Source of the DNA: Sipunculus nudus
Lineage: Eukaryota; Annelida; Sipuncula; Golfingiida; Sipunculidae
Reading direction: 5' to 3'
NCBI GenBank assembly: GCA_026874595.1
Contig: CM049307.1
Coordinates: 92,418,330 to 92,482,329, forward strand
Length of the DNA stretch: 64,000 nucleotides
Positions 11,795 to 21,090 of this stretch are shown here, piece after piece. The notes beneath the pieces were generated by a model. The model saw only the letters and a program-made list of their open reading frames with translations, did not search any database and was not told the DNA's origin. The stretch's first letter is position 1. Each line of letters starts with the position of its first letter. The position numbers and the translations under genes are program-made.

Positions 11795-12645
11795 TGTTAC
11801 AGGTGCTCTTTTATTGTGTGCAGCGGTCTTACAGATAATCGTTTCCTTGTGCAGACGGATGTTCCATGTGTTGTTGGCATTTTGTTTGTGTGCCACGCGT
11901 AGCTCGTGTTGTAGCGGCCTCGCCTGGCCGGATGTTGCAGGCTCGGTTTAATCCGCATTGGTTGAACCCTAGATACACAGCGTTCTTTGTTCTGGTATGT
12001 TCTTTGAACGTGTGTACTGTGTTAGATTCTTTAGAATGTTCGAGCAATGGAAGGTTCTCGGCTGGAGGTGAACAGTTATAAATAGCGGGCTGTGTTTTAG
12101 AGCCGAAAGAGATGTGAGAGAATATTTCAGTGGACACAGAAGCGTGTATGTCAGTTTGTGGGACCTATTCCGATAAGTGCGGCAATTATAGATTTTCTTC
12201 AGATTTTCTTCTGGATTTTGTGACGAATCTTATTTGGATTTCAGTTTACTTTCTGGATTGTTACAAGAGCTTTACATTGGATTGTTCTTCTCCGAAAGAA
12301 TTTGTGTGAACTTTTCATCCGGCTTTTACATTTTAAAGGACTTATCGCTGTGGCAGTGGTGGTATCCAGGGACTGTGCACTTCGTTTATTTTACTGTGTG
12401 ACTGTATTCATTTGTTGGTATACTGCTGTTATACTGTGTAATTGTATTGATTTGGTGTATTGTAATATTAGGGTTGTTTTAAGAATAAATTATAGTTATT
12501 TGTTAACAAAAAAACACTGACTTTCTTTATTCATTCCCCTAGACATCACACTGCCTAGCGTTACAGATTCTGATTTTATTTTTCTCCATGGCAAAGTTTA
12601 TGTTCATCACGCATACGTGATCTGTTGATATTAGGTTCCGTAACA
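11795..12645 (+). repeat. 5' LTR of the Gmr1-like element
   Basis: It starts TGTTACAGG and ends CCGTAACA. A TATA box (TATAAATA) is at 12077 and a polyA signal AATAAA at 12484-12489. The middle part is almost identical to the 3' LTR; the first ~100 bases differ at several positions. The exact first base is uncertain (see 3' LTR). Confidence 0.82.
12077..12084 (+). promoter_or_regulatory. TATA box in 5' LTR
   Basis: TATAAATA, conserved in the 3' LTR at 20526-20533. It is the likely start region for element RNA. Confidence 0.55.
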
Positions 12646-12650
12646 TAAAA

Positions 12651-12668
12651 TTTGGGGCTCGTCTGGGG
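12651..12668 (+). other. Primer binding site, proline-tRNA type
   Basis: TTGGGGCTCGTCTGGG begins five bases after the LTR end. It closely resembles the known tRNA-Pro primer site of retroviruses (GGGGCTCGTC core). It would prime minus-strand DNA synthesis. Confidence 0.6.
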
Positions 12669-12813
12669 GGCTTAATAGTTTTGAAAATTTATTAGGCCTT
12701 GACCTGGACACATTGTTTTATCATTCATTGTTCACAAGATTACATACTGTTTACAATACATCGTTTACAGGATTTATCTCAGTGGCTTTTTGTTATAGTT
12801 TTAACATCTTAAC

Positions 12814-14396
12814 ATGGCAGATTTCAAACCTGAGACATTTGTTGACGATCCCGACCCTGATCAACTTGAACAGTTGACAAAGGAACAGTTGTTCTGTTTT
12901 GGAAAACACTTAGGGCTAAGTGTAAAAAAAAGCTTTGAGAAAGCCTGATATCATTGCTAAAATCATGCAAGATCTAGTTAGCAAAGGTTTAATCGAAGGA
13001 GGTGAAGTTGAAACATAAAAAAATGACAGCCTTGCTTTGCAATTAGAATTTAAAAAGTTAGAAATGCAACATGAGGTAGCATTAAAACAGTTAGAATTAG
13101 AAAAACAAAGATAAGAGAGAGAATTAGAAAAACAAAGAGAAGAGAGGAAGAACATGAAAGGTTAGAAAGAGAAAGACTAGAAAAAGAAAAAGGAATTGAG
13201 TTAAAACGACTGGAATTAGAAAGACTTAAGCTAGAACATAGTCTAAGTGCTGCCCAAACTCACAGTTTTGATGTTACTTGGCACATTAGACTTGTCCCAC
13301 CTTTTCAAGAAAAAGAGGTTGATAAATATTCTTACACCTTGAGAAGGTAGCTGAAAATTTAAAATAGCCTAAGAAAATTGGACTATGCTGTTACAAAGTG
13401 TATTGACTGACAAGGTCAGAGAAATTTATACAGAGCATTCAGTAGAATCTGCTGCTGACTATGACCTGGTAAAACGGTTAATCCTAAAAGGTTATGAGTT
13501 AGTTCCGGAGGCTTACCGCCAGAAATTCAGAAATTGGGAAAAGTGCAAAGAACAGCCCTACGTCGAATTTGCTGGGACAAAAGAGCAGTTGTTTGATCGC
13601 TAAAAATGTAAAGAAAGATTATGACAATTTGCGCCAGTTGATTTTGCTTGAAGAATTTAAGCGCTGCATTAACGCAGATGTTAATACTTTTCTTGATGAT
13701 GCATTAACGCAGATGTTAATACTTTTCTTGATGAGAAAAGTCCCGAAACACTTGACATTGCTGCTCAATTAGCTGATGATTATTCACTAACACACAAAAT
13801 GTCCTTTACTAGCAAATCAAACCAGTCATTCACAAACAAGAATGTCAATTAGTATGGTCAAAAAAAAGTTTAAAGCGCAGCCACCCAGTACAAATTGTCC
13901 TGATATGAAGTTCAACAAAGTCCATTGCTACACCTCAGCCCACGTCCACTGTGTCTAAGTCCAGAAAATCTGTAATTACTGCAAGAAGGAAGGTCATCTA
14001 ATATCTGACGGCTGGAAACTTGCGAATAAACCAAATAGCAAACCTTCTGGTTTACTTTCAAAGCCTATGCATAGCATAGTACAAAAGCCATGCTCTTTTC
14101 ATGTAAATAAGGGGTACAACTCCTTTATTGACTCTTATAAAGAGTTTGATGCTACGGAGGCCCAAGTGCCGTCTGAATCCAAAGAAGAATCCGTAGCTTG
14201 CGGGGTTAAACCCTCAGTTGATTCCTGCAAGGAATTTAATAAGGCTAGGTTCTTTCAAGACTCCTGCGAGGAGTATTCTCCAAATAAGGCTAAGTCCTTT
14301 TATGACTTTTGCGAGAGTATTTCAAATGAAGCCAGGTCCTCTTATAACAAACAGAAGTTTGTTTCTGCTGAGGAAAATTCGTCTGTTGACTCCTAA
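12814..14396 (+). pseudogene. Gag of the Gmr1-like element (frameshifted)
   Basis: It opens with MADFKPETFVDDPDPDQLEQ and an LTKEQLFCFGKHLGL block. The frame breaks at an A8 run (12924-12931), ending at TGA 12946-12948. A charged Leu/Glu/Lys/Arg coiled-coil region follows (about 13020-13260) with in-frame stops. Positions 13385-13603 encode a SCAN-like capsid helix region (DYDLVKRLIL, YELVPEAYRQ, FRNWEK). SCAN domains are known to derive from Gmr1-like Gag. A 35-bp tandem duplication (13666-13700 and 13701-13735) breaks the frame again. A zinc knuckle lies at about 13968-14020. Positions 14067-14396 form an acidic Ser-rich stretch with repeated DSCKEF-like blocks. Confidence 0.75.
13968..14021 (+). 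pseudogene. Gag zinc knuckle missing its last cysteine
   Basis: The translation reads ICNYCKKEGHLISDGWKL. It fits C-X2-C-X4-H-X4-C, except that the final cysteine is glycine (GGC instead of TGC). This would impair nucleic-acid binding by Gag. Confidence 0.65.
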
Positions 14397-14453
14397 GAGG
14401 AGTTTGATGATAAAAAGGATGTAGATTCCTTAAATGACTCTGAAAAAGAGTTT

Positions 14454-14984
14454 ATGACTGACACTATCAATGTCAGTTCTTTGTTTGATGAAGCTGAGGT
14501 AGTAGATTCCTCTCCTGACTCTGAAATGGAGTTATTTGAGCCATTCGTACCTGATGGTTTTGTATCACTTTCAAGTGGTTTTTCAGATTCTACCCCTATT
14601 AGAATTTTGAGGGACACTGGTTCAGGCCAGATTCTCATGTTAGAAAACACTTTGCCATTTTCTAATAGGTCATTTACTGGTGCACATGCACTTGTTAATG
14701 GTGTGTTTTCAGACAGGCACACTTCAGTTCCGCTTCACAGTGTACATTTAAAGTCAGATTTGATTGCTGGAAATATTACTGTGGGCATAAGAACTACTTT
14801 ACCCTTTAAGGGAATTCAGTTGCTACTAAGCAATGATGTTGCAGGTGACAAAGTACAGCCTGTACCAATAGTGACAGAAAAGCCGTCACTTGATCAGGAC
14901 ACTGATCCGGAAAGTCAGGAAATTCCTGGTTTATATCCTTCATGTGCTGTAACTAAATCTATGACCAAGAAAAAACACACATGA
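14454..14984 (+). pseudogene. Aspartic protease region of the Gmr1-like element
   Basis: The open frame of 176 codons contains IRILRDTGSGQ, with catalytic Asp at residue 54 of the ORF. Downstream are hydrophobic strands and LPFKGIQLLLSNDVAGDK, the usual end of a retropepsin domain in this group. It cuts Gag-Pol. The domain itself reads through, but the ORF is cut off from Gag and from integrase by frame changes. Confidence 0.72.
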
Positions 14985-15114
14985 GAATAATGGTCCAGAT
15001 AATAACACTCTGGGAGTCACTAGTGACTCGTCTAACCACTCGCCGGTACAGGATACAGCATGTTCAAGGTCAAAACTTATCGCGGAACAGCATAAGGACC
15101 ATGAAATTTAATGA

Positions 15115-16047
15115 TTGTTTCCCAGGGCAGTTTCTAAAGATGAACTGTCACAGAACCCAGTTTGTTTTTATGTCAAAAATGGAGTGCTCTTGCGTAAATG
15201 GCGACCACCTGATGTATGTGCTGATGATAAGTGGGCCATCAAACATCAAATAGTAATGCCCAAAAGCTTTCGCAATGAAATTCTAAGCATGGCACATGAG
15301 GCTCCTTTTTCTGGCCATTCAGGTATAAATAAAACTTATCAGAAAGTTAGTACATACTTCTATTGGCCTAACATCAGGAAAGATGTTGTACAATATTGTA
15401 AATCATGCCATACATGCCAATTGGTAGGCAAGCCCAATCAAAATCCTCCTAAGGCCCCACTTAGGCCTTTTCCTTCTTTCGAGGAACCATTCAGTAGGAT
15501 TATTGTTGACTGTGTTGGACCACTGCCAAAAACAAAATCTGGACTTGAATACTTGCTGACAATTATGTGCGCATCTACCAGGTTCCCTGAGGCAATACCA
15601 TTGTGCAAAATTAATGCCAAAAGTGTTGTCAAAGCTCCGACCAAGTTTTTTACAACTTTTGGATTGCCAAAATCCGTCAAATCTGACCAAGGGTCTAATT
15701 TTATGTCTGGCTTATTCCAGCAAGTTATGCTTGAGCTAGGTATAAAACAGTACAGCTCTTCGCCATACCATCCTGAAAGTCAGGGCGCCCTCGAGCTTTT
15801 TCACCAGACATTAAAAAACATGATTAGGACCTATTGCTATGACACACAGAAAGACTGGGATGAAGGAATCCACCTATTGCTGTTTGCTGTCGGAGAATTC
15901 TTTCAAGAGTCCTTGGGTTTCAGTCCCTTTGAACTAGTTTTTGGACCGCGAACTGAACTTCCATTGAAACTGCTTAAAGTAAAACTCTTGTGTGAAAATC
16001 CTGATTCTCTTAGTTTACTGCAGTATGTCTCAGACTTTCGCACTTAA
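15115..16047 (+). pseudogene. Integrase of the Gmr1-like element (upstream of RT)
   Basis: A 310-codon open frame. The zinc-binding N-domain has H61, H68, C95 and C98. The catalytic core has D132 (IIVDCVGP), D191 (SDQGSNF) and E227 (GALELFHQ), a D,D(35)E spacing. It would join element DNA to the host chromosome. All three catalytic acids are kept, but the frame ends at TAA 16045-16047 before the C-terminal part, which continues in other frames (16141-16240: LTPDRRKKKQLCHVNMLKPY). Its place before RT defines the Gmr1-like order. Confidence 0.85.
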
Positions 16048-16140
16048 CTACACAATGCTTGTGAGATTGCAAAGTCAAATCTAAAATCGGCACAAATAAA
16101 ATGAAAACAAAGTATAACAAACACACTGTAAGTAGGACGT

Positions 16141-16404
16141 TTGAGCCTGGTGATTGTCAGTGATTTAAATTGCATAGTGTTGACACCAGATAGGCGTAAA
16201 AAGAAACAACTGTGCCATGTTAACATGTTGAAACCATATTATGACAGAAATAGCAAATCAGATGTTGCACATAATGTTACTGCTGTAAATTGTGAAAACA
16301 CTGACGCTGACCCAGTTGAAGTAGATACTGATTGTAAGTGTGATGTAGACATTCAGTGTGGAACAGTACCACTAAAAATTCAGACATGCTTAACAACCTG
16401 GTGA
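16141..16404 (+). pseudogene. Integrase C-terminal tail and linker to RT
   Basis: The frame contains TPDRRKKKQLCHVNMLKPYY, typical of the end of Ty3/gypsy integrases, followed by an acidic linker (DADPVEVDTDC). Confidence 0.65.
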
Positions 16405-16459
16405 CATTTAGTGACATTCCAACGCGAACTAACATATTGTGCCATGACGTCGATGTTGG

Positions 16460-17110
16460 CGAGGCAAGCACAGTCAAGCAACATCCTTATAGACTGAATC
16501 CAGAAAAGCAAAAGTATCTACAGGATGAGATTCAATATTTGCTGACAATGATTTTATTGAACCTAGTAACAGTAACTGGAGTTCACCATGTATTCTTGTG
16601 CCTAAACCTGATTGAAGTTACCATATGTGCACAGATTATCGAAAACTGAACTCTGTCACCAAGACTGACACGTTCCCGATTCCGAGGATCGATGATTTTA
16701 TTGATAGAGTCGGAAGCTCCATATATGTCTCCAAGTTTGACTTGCTAAAAGGATTCTGGCCAGTTCCGCTGACAGAGCGAGCGAAAAAAAAGTGTCCGCA
16801 TTTGTGACGTCGCAAGGACTGTACCAGTATAAAGTTATGCCGTTCGGCATTAAGAACTCGCCAGCCACGTTCCAGCGCCTCATCCATATGGTTGTCAAGG
16901 ACATTCAAGGCTGCGACGCATATATTGATGACCTTATCGTGTACAGCGACACTTGGGATAAACATCTGCAAATTCTTCGCGACCTCTTCGAAAGACTCAG
17001 TAAAGCACGTCTGACCATCAACTTAGTAAAATCTGAGTTTTGTCATGCACAAGTAACATTTTTTTGGTCATATTTTACGGCAGGGTCAAGTAAAACCTGT
17101 TGATGCTAAA
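16460..17110 (+). pseudogene. Reverse transcriptase of the Gmr1-like element
   Basis: The parts are spread over three frames: HPYRLNPEKQKYLQDEI (about 16482-16532), CTDYRKLNSVTKTDTFPIPR with SKFDLLKGFW (16625-16800), and VMPFGIKNSPATFQRL with the YIDD catalytic box (16921-16932), ending with KSEFCHAQVTFF. Frame changes lie near 16545-16625 and around the A-run at 16784-16792. It is inactive. Confidence 0.85.
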
Positions 17111-17550
17111 ATAAGTGCTATTTCTGCATTTCCTAGATCAGAAAACAAAAAGCAAACAATGAGTTTTCTTGGTATGGTTGGATACTACAGGAAGTTTTGT
17201 CCAAATTTTTCTGCCGTAGCTGAACCTTTGACTAATTTGTTAAAGAAGAAACAAAATTTTGTATGGAATTTTCAGTGTGAAAATGCAGTCAGAATTTGAA
17301 AGCAATTCTGCAAAGCTTACCAGTTTTCGTAGCTCCAGATTTTTCTGTACCTTTTAAGTAAGCTGTAGATGCTAGTGATACTGCTGCTGGTGCTGTGTTG
17401 TTACAAGAAGGCAAGGATGGCATAGATTCTCCAATTTGTTATTTTTCAAGAAAGTTTAATGCAAACCAGAAAAACTACTGCACTATTAAAAAAGAATGTC
17501 TGGCTTTGATTTTTGGCTTAGCAACAAAATTTGAAGTTTATGTTACTTCA
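17111..17550 (+). pseudogene. RT thumb/RNase H, first part
   Basis: Reads MSFLGMVGYYRKFCPNFS and AVAEPLTNLLKKKQNFVW. After internal frame breaks (17290-17360) it continues with AVDASDTAAGAVLLQEG and CLALIFGLATKFEVYV. RNase H removes the RNA strand of the hybrid. It is cut at 17550 by the LINE and resumes at about 20043. Confidence 0.8.
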
Positions 17551-17802
17551 AGTAAGTAAGAGTTTATTCAGGAATAGAGGCCTCAGGCCCAAAGTTCCAA
17601 CTGTAAACATTCATTTTGCCATAACATTAACAAACAAATACTTACAAACATGTGCATTCAAAGTTATATCAAATACAAATAAATACTTGTGATTCTGTGA
17701 GATAGAAAAGAACATTTCTAAGAGAGAGAGAGAGAAAACAGAAACAAAAAAACAAACATAATTAAAAATTCTCCCATGTATTACAAAGTGGTGCTATAAT
17801 TA

Positions 17803-18147
17803 TCAGTTATCTAATATTTTTTGTCTTTTTATAAAACCATAGTGAACAAAGGCTGCTAAATTTGAAATTTCTAACAGATTTTCCAAATTGAAAATTCTTT
17901 TGAAATTATATTCATCAGGCTGTAGCATATCATTTCTTAAATATTTCACACGTAGATCATTATACAAAGGGCATTCTAACATAAAATGACATTCATCTTC
18001 TATGATATTATAACCAAGATTGTAACAGTATTTGCATATTCTTTCTTCTCTATCGATTCCTTTATTTCGACCTGATTCTACTGCAAATTTATGGTTGCTA
18101 CATCTCAATTTGGCGAGTGCCTTGTAATATTTTTTTATAAGGTACAC
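17803..18147 (-). pseudogene. LINE C-terminal zinc-binding tail
   Basis: RICKYCYNLGYNIIEDECHF followed by MLECPLYNDLR fits the C-X2-C...H...C tail (zf-RVT type) found at the end of many LINE RT proteins. It probably binds nucleic acid. Confidence 0.7.
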
Positions 18148-18823
18148 ATAATAAATACTTTTCTACTGTTAACAATGATTTGAAAATTCCATAGAAATAC
18201 AATTTATTACTGGAGTTAATATCATTATGCCAATCTTGTACTGCCATGTCTTTTACTCGTTGCTTAAACTGTTCAATAAAAATATTTATATCTCCCACAT
18301 ATTCTATCATCCACACATAACCAAATCCTGCCTGAAATAGTAATGTTCTAATATAAGTGGCCCAATTAATTTTTCCATTGTTGTCCATCTTCCTTAAATA
18401 CATATATAACTGCTTTGTGTATCTATTGTCTTCCATGTGAATAATTTTAAACAAGTATTTAATACAACGAACCACATATGCAACAAAAAGTGAAAATCTG
18501 CCACAATCACCTAAAGCTGCTGCATTTGCAGTGTTATCACCTACACCAAGAACATACTTACAAAACTTATACTGTACTCTCTCTAGTATTTCAATTTTAG
18601 AATGACCCCAGATCTCACTTCCATACATTAAAATTGGCGCTACCATACTGTCAAACAAATTAAAAAGATGTTTCACAGATACTTTCTTATACCTTATATT
18701 AAAATCCCTGATAATACCTACAGCTTTATTTGCCTGCATTGCTTGCTGTTGGTGAGTTCTAGTCCATGATAATTTTGAAGTAAAAGTGATCCCCAGATAT
18801 TTATAGTGGGACACCACAGCCAA
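18098..18823 (-). pseudogene. LINE RT thumb and C-terminal domain
   Basis: HYKYLGITFTSKLSW begins the thumb. It is followed by MVAPILMYGSEIWG and a long C-terminal region (VQYKFCKYVLGVGDNTANAA, INWATYIRTLLFQAGFGYVW) of a type common in aquatic-animal LINEs. Confidence 0.75.
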
Positions 18824-19188
18824 TTATGGTTGAACAAATACGATTTTTCATTATTCCTTAATATACCACCTCTTCTAAACACTATTATTTTTGTTTCGTC
18901 CATGTTTATATTTAATCCATATCTTTTACAAAATTTCTGCAGATGATTAATTTGTTGTTGTAGTCTCCCAACTGAATCTCCAAAATTGACTATATCATCA
19001 GCATACATCAAGGTCATAATATTAGGTAGCTCTTCATTTATGAAAATTCCTTTACAATCAGAGTTGCACAAAGTATTACAGTATTCATCAATAAATATAG
19101 AAAAAAGTGAGGACTTACCATACAACCCTGTCTTGTTCAAACTGAACAAGGGAAATAACTTGTGATTCCCTTGTCTGTAATGATACAT
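18718..19188 (-). pseudogene. LINE RT catalytic part (YADD)
   Basis: It reads LMYADDIVNFGDSVGRLQQQ and GLNINMDETKIIVF. YADD is the RT active site with both aspartates kept. It overlaps the next piece in another frame near 18718-18823. Confidence 0.85.
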
Positions 19189-19539
19189 GATTGCATTTTG
19201 GAGTACATTGATCTAATTACTTTAAGTATCCTACAACCATTTATGTTTTGTTTTAACAGTAAATACCACAATACATCATGTTGTACAGAATCAAAAGCTT
19301 TGCTAAAATCTACAAATATTCAATAAAACCTTCCCTTTCTTTTGCATAAATATTTATGAGCCAAGGCTTGCAGAACAAAAGCATGATCTATGGTGCTATA
19401 TCCTTTTCTGTATCCAGCTTGTGCTTCTGATTATAGATTCTGGGTTTCAACATATTCAATCAACCTGTTATATATGACTTTTGAGAATATTTTCCCTAAG
19501 ACATTCAATAAAGAAATACCTCTGTAATTTTGTGATTCA

Positions 19540-20034
19540 TTAGCCTTTTTTATGTAAGGGCAATATTATTGCTCTGCTCCAATCATCTGGAAATACACCT
19601 GAACGTAATATACTATTAAATAATGTTTCTATTAAGGGTAGAAGGTGAAATAAAATGTCTTTAATTATTTCTAAAGAAAAGCCGTCTGATCCGGGGGATT
19701 TTCCACTTTGCATTTGATCTATAGCATTTGTTATTTCAAAATTAGTAATATCAGAGTTTAAAACCTCGCACTCATGTTGTTCCTTGTAATTTTTGTTTAA
19801 AAAGCTGATAAAGCCATCCATTATGTCTCCAGGAATCTCAGTTTTACAGTTATTTAATAGATCTTTGAAGTAAAAGTACCATTGAATAGGTTCTATATTT
19901 GACATAGTCATAGATCTCTTAAAATTCCGATCATATTTCCAAATGTCATTATTATTTTTGGATTGTAAGGTTTCCTTTAAAGTATTTTGTTGGTACATTT
20001 CCTTTTTTGTTACTTCATCAGTCAAGCCTATCAT
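19540..20034 (-). pseudogene. LINE RT N-terminal part
   Basis: It contains FEITNAIDQMQSGKSPGSDG, then LIETLFNSILRSGVFPDDW and AIILPLHKKG, the first RT blocks of many LINEs. It ends where the frame shifts near 19545. Confidence 0.8.
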
Positions 20035-20042
20035 TGTCTTCA

Positions 20043-20200
20043 GTGTTCACAATCCCCTCACGTTTATGAACAAGTTGAAGTGTAAAAATCAAAGATTGTT
20101 GAGATGAAGTTTGTTCTTTCAAGATTATAACCTTGAAATCAAACACAGTAGAGGGAAAGACAATAAACTTGAAACGTTGTAACAATTTAGCGATTGTGAT
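20043..20200 (+). pseudogene. RNase H, second part, of the Gmr1-like element
   Basis: After the LINE the reading resumes with NPLTFMNKL, NQRLLR, DYNLEIKH and RGKDNK, the normal end of gypsy RNase H. The conserved tyrosine/histidine block just before is shortened by a small gap at 20043-20052, and a TGA interrupts near 20104. Confidence 0.65.
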
Positions 20201-20235
20201 CGCAAAAAAAAAATTTAGTGAAAACTTTCTTTTTT

Positions 20236-21090
20236 TCTTACAGGAGGGAGAGTGCCCTTTTATTGTGTGCAGCGGTCTTACAGATGATTGTTTTATTGTG
20301 CATACGGATGTCCCATGTGTCGTTGGCATTTTGTTTGTATGCCACGCGTAGCTCGTGTTGTAGCGGCCTCGCCTGGCCGGATGTTGCAGGCTCGGTTTAA
20401 TCCGCATTGGTTGAACCCTAGATACACAGCGTTCTTTGTTCTGGTATGTTCTTTGAACGTGTGTACTGTGTTAGATTCTTTAGAATGTTCGAGCAATGGA
20501 AGGTTCTCGGCTGGAGGTGAACAGTTATAAATAGCGGGCTGTGTTTAAGAGCCGAGAGAGATGTGAGAGAATATTCCAGTGGACACAGAAGCGTGTATGT
20601 CAGTTTGTGGGACCTATTCCGATAAGTGCGGCAATTATAGATTTTCTTCAGATTTTCTTCTGGATTTTATGACGAATCTTATTTGGTCTTCAGTTTACTT
20701 TCTGGATTGTTACAAGAGCTTTACATTTGACTGTTCTTCTCCGAGAGAATTTGTGTGAACTTTTCATCCGGCTTATACATTTTAAAGGACTTATCGCTGT
20801 GGCAGTGGTGGTATCCAGGTACTGTGTACTTTGTTTATTTTACTGTGTGGTTGTATTGATCTGTTGTTATACTGCTGTTATACTGTGTAATTGTATTCTT
20901 TTGGTGTATTGTAATGTAAGGGTTGTTTTAAGAATAAATTATAGTTATTTGTTATCAAAAAAACACTTTTTTTTTCATTCCCCTAGACATCACGCTGCCT
21001 AGCGTTACAGAATCTGATTTTTTTTTATCTCCATGACAAAGTTTATGTTCATCACGCATACGTGATCTGTTGATATTAGGTTCCGTAACA
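20236..21090 (+). repeat. 3' LTR of the Gmr1-like element
   Basis: Matches 11795-12645 nearly throughout, with TATAAATA at 20526, AATAAA at 20933-20938 and the end CCGTAACA. The left edge is either 20236 or 20253 (see polypurine tract). By eye it differs from the 5' LTR by a few percent. Confidence 0.82.
20241..20252 (+). other. Polypurine tract
   Basis: The purine run AGGAGGGAGAG stands directly before TGCCCTTTTATTG. It would prime plus-strand DNA. If it is the true tract, the LTR proper starts at TGCCC (20253) and not at the TTACAGG eight bases earlier; the 5' LTR has TTACAGG joined directly to TGCTC. Confidence 0.5.

Larger units (their letters stand above)
17551..20037 (-). mobile_element. 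5'-truncated LINE (non-LTR retrotransposon) nested in RNase H
   Basis: Minus-strand element bounded by CTTCA direct repeats (17546-17550 and 20038-20042). The 3' end (left) carries AATAAA and a TTAC-repeat tail (17551-17560). Coding pieces from right to left: RT fingers with SGKSPGSDGFSLEIIKDI (19540-20034); EAQAGYRKGYSTIDHAF and FVDFSKAFDSV (about 19270-19440, frame-broken); YADD box (18994-19005); KYLGITFTSKLSWTRT and the C-terminal domain (18098-18823); then a zinc-binding tail with CKYC and HFMLECP (17803-18147). No endonuclease is left. Frameshifts near 18140, 18760 and 19190-19540 make it dead. The clade is not assigned. Confidence 0.85.
11795..21090 (+). mobile_element. Gmr1-like Ty3/gypsy LTR retrotransposon, degenerate, with nested LINE
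   Basis: Two similar LTRs (11795-12645 and about 20236-21090) begin TGTTAC-like and end GTAACA. Between them, in order, are a primer site, Gag with a SCAN-like region and zinc knuckle, a DTG protease, an integrase with HHCC and DDE, a reverse transcriptase with YIDD, and RNase H. Integrase before RT is the hallmark of the Gmr1-like group, unlike ordinary Ty3/gypsy. Flanks GTAC (11791-11794) and ATAC (21091-21094) are a plausible 4-bp target duplication with one change; copy A at 1431-1438 shows the empty site. Several frameshifts and stops plus a LINE insertion in RNase H make it inactive. No envelope gene is seen. Confidence 0.85.

Noticed and set aside
11829-12520. Short ORFs inside the LTRs
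   Set aside because: They lie in both LTRs over promoter and polyA regions and have no domain; LTRs are non-coding.
15403-15690. Minus-strand ORFs opposite the integrase
   Set aside because: Antisense shadows of a clear DDE integrase frame.
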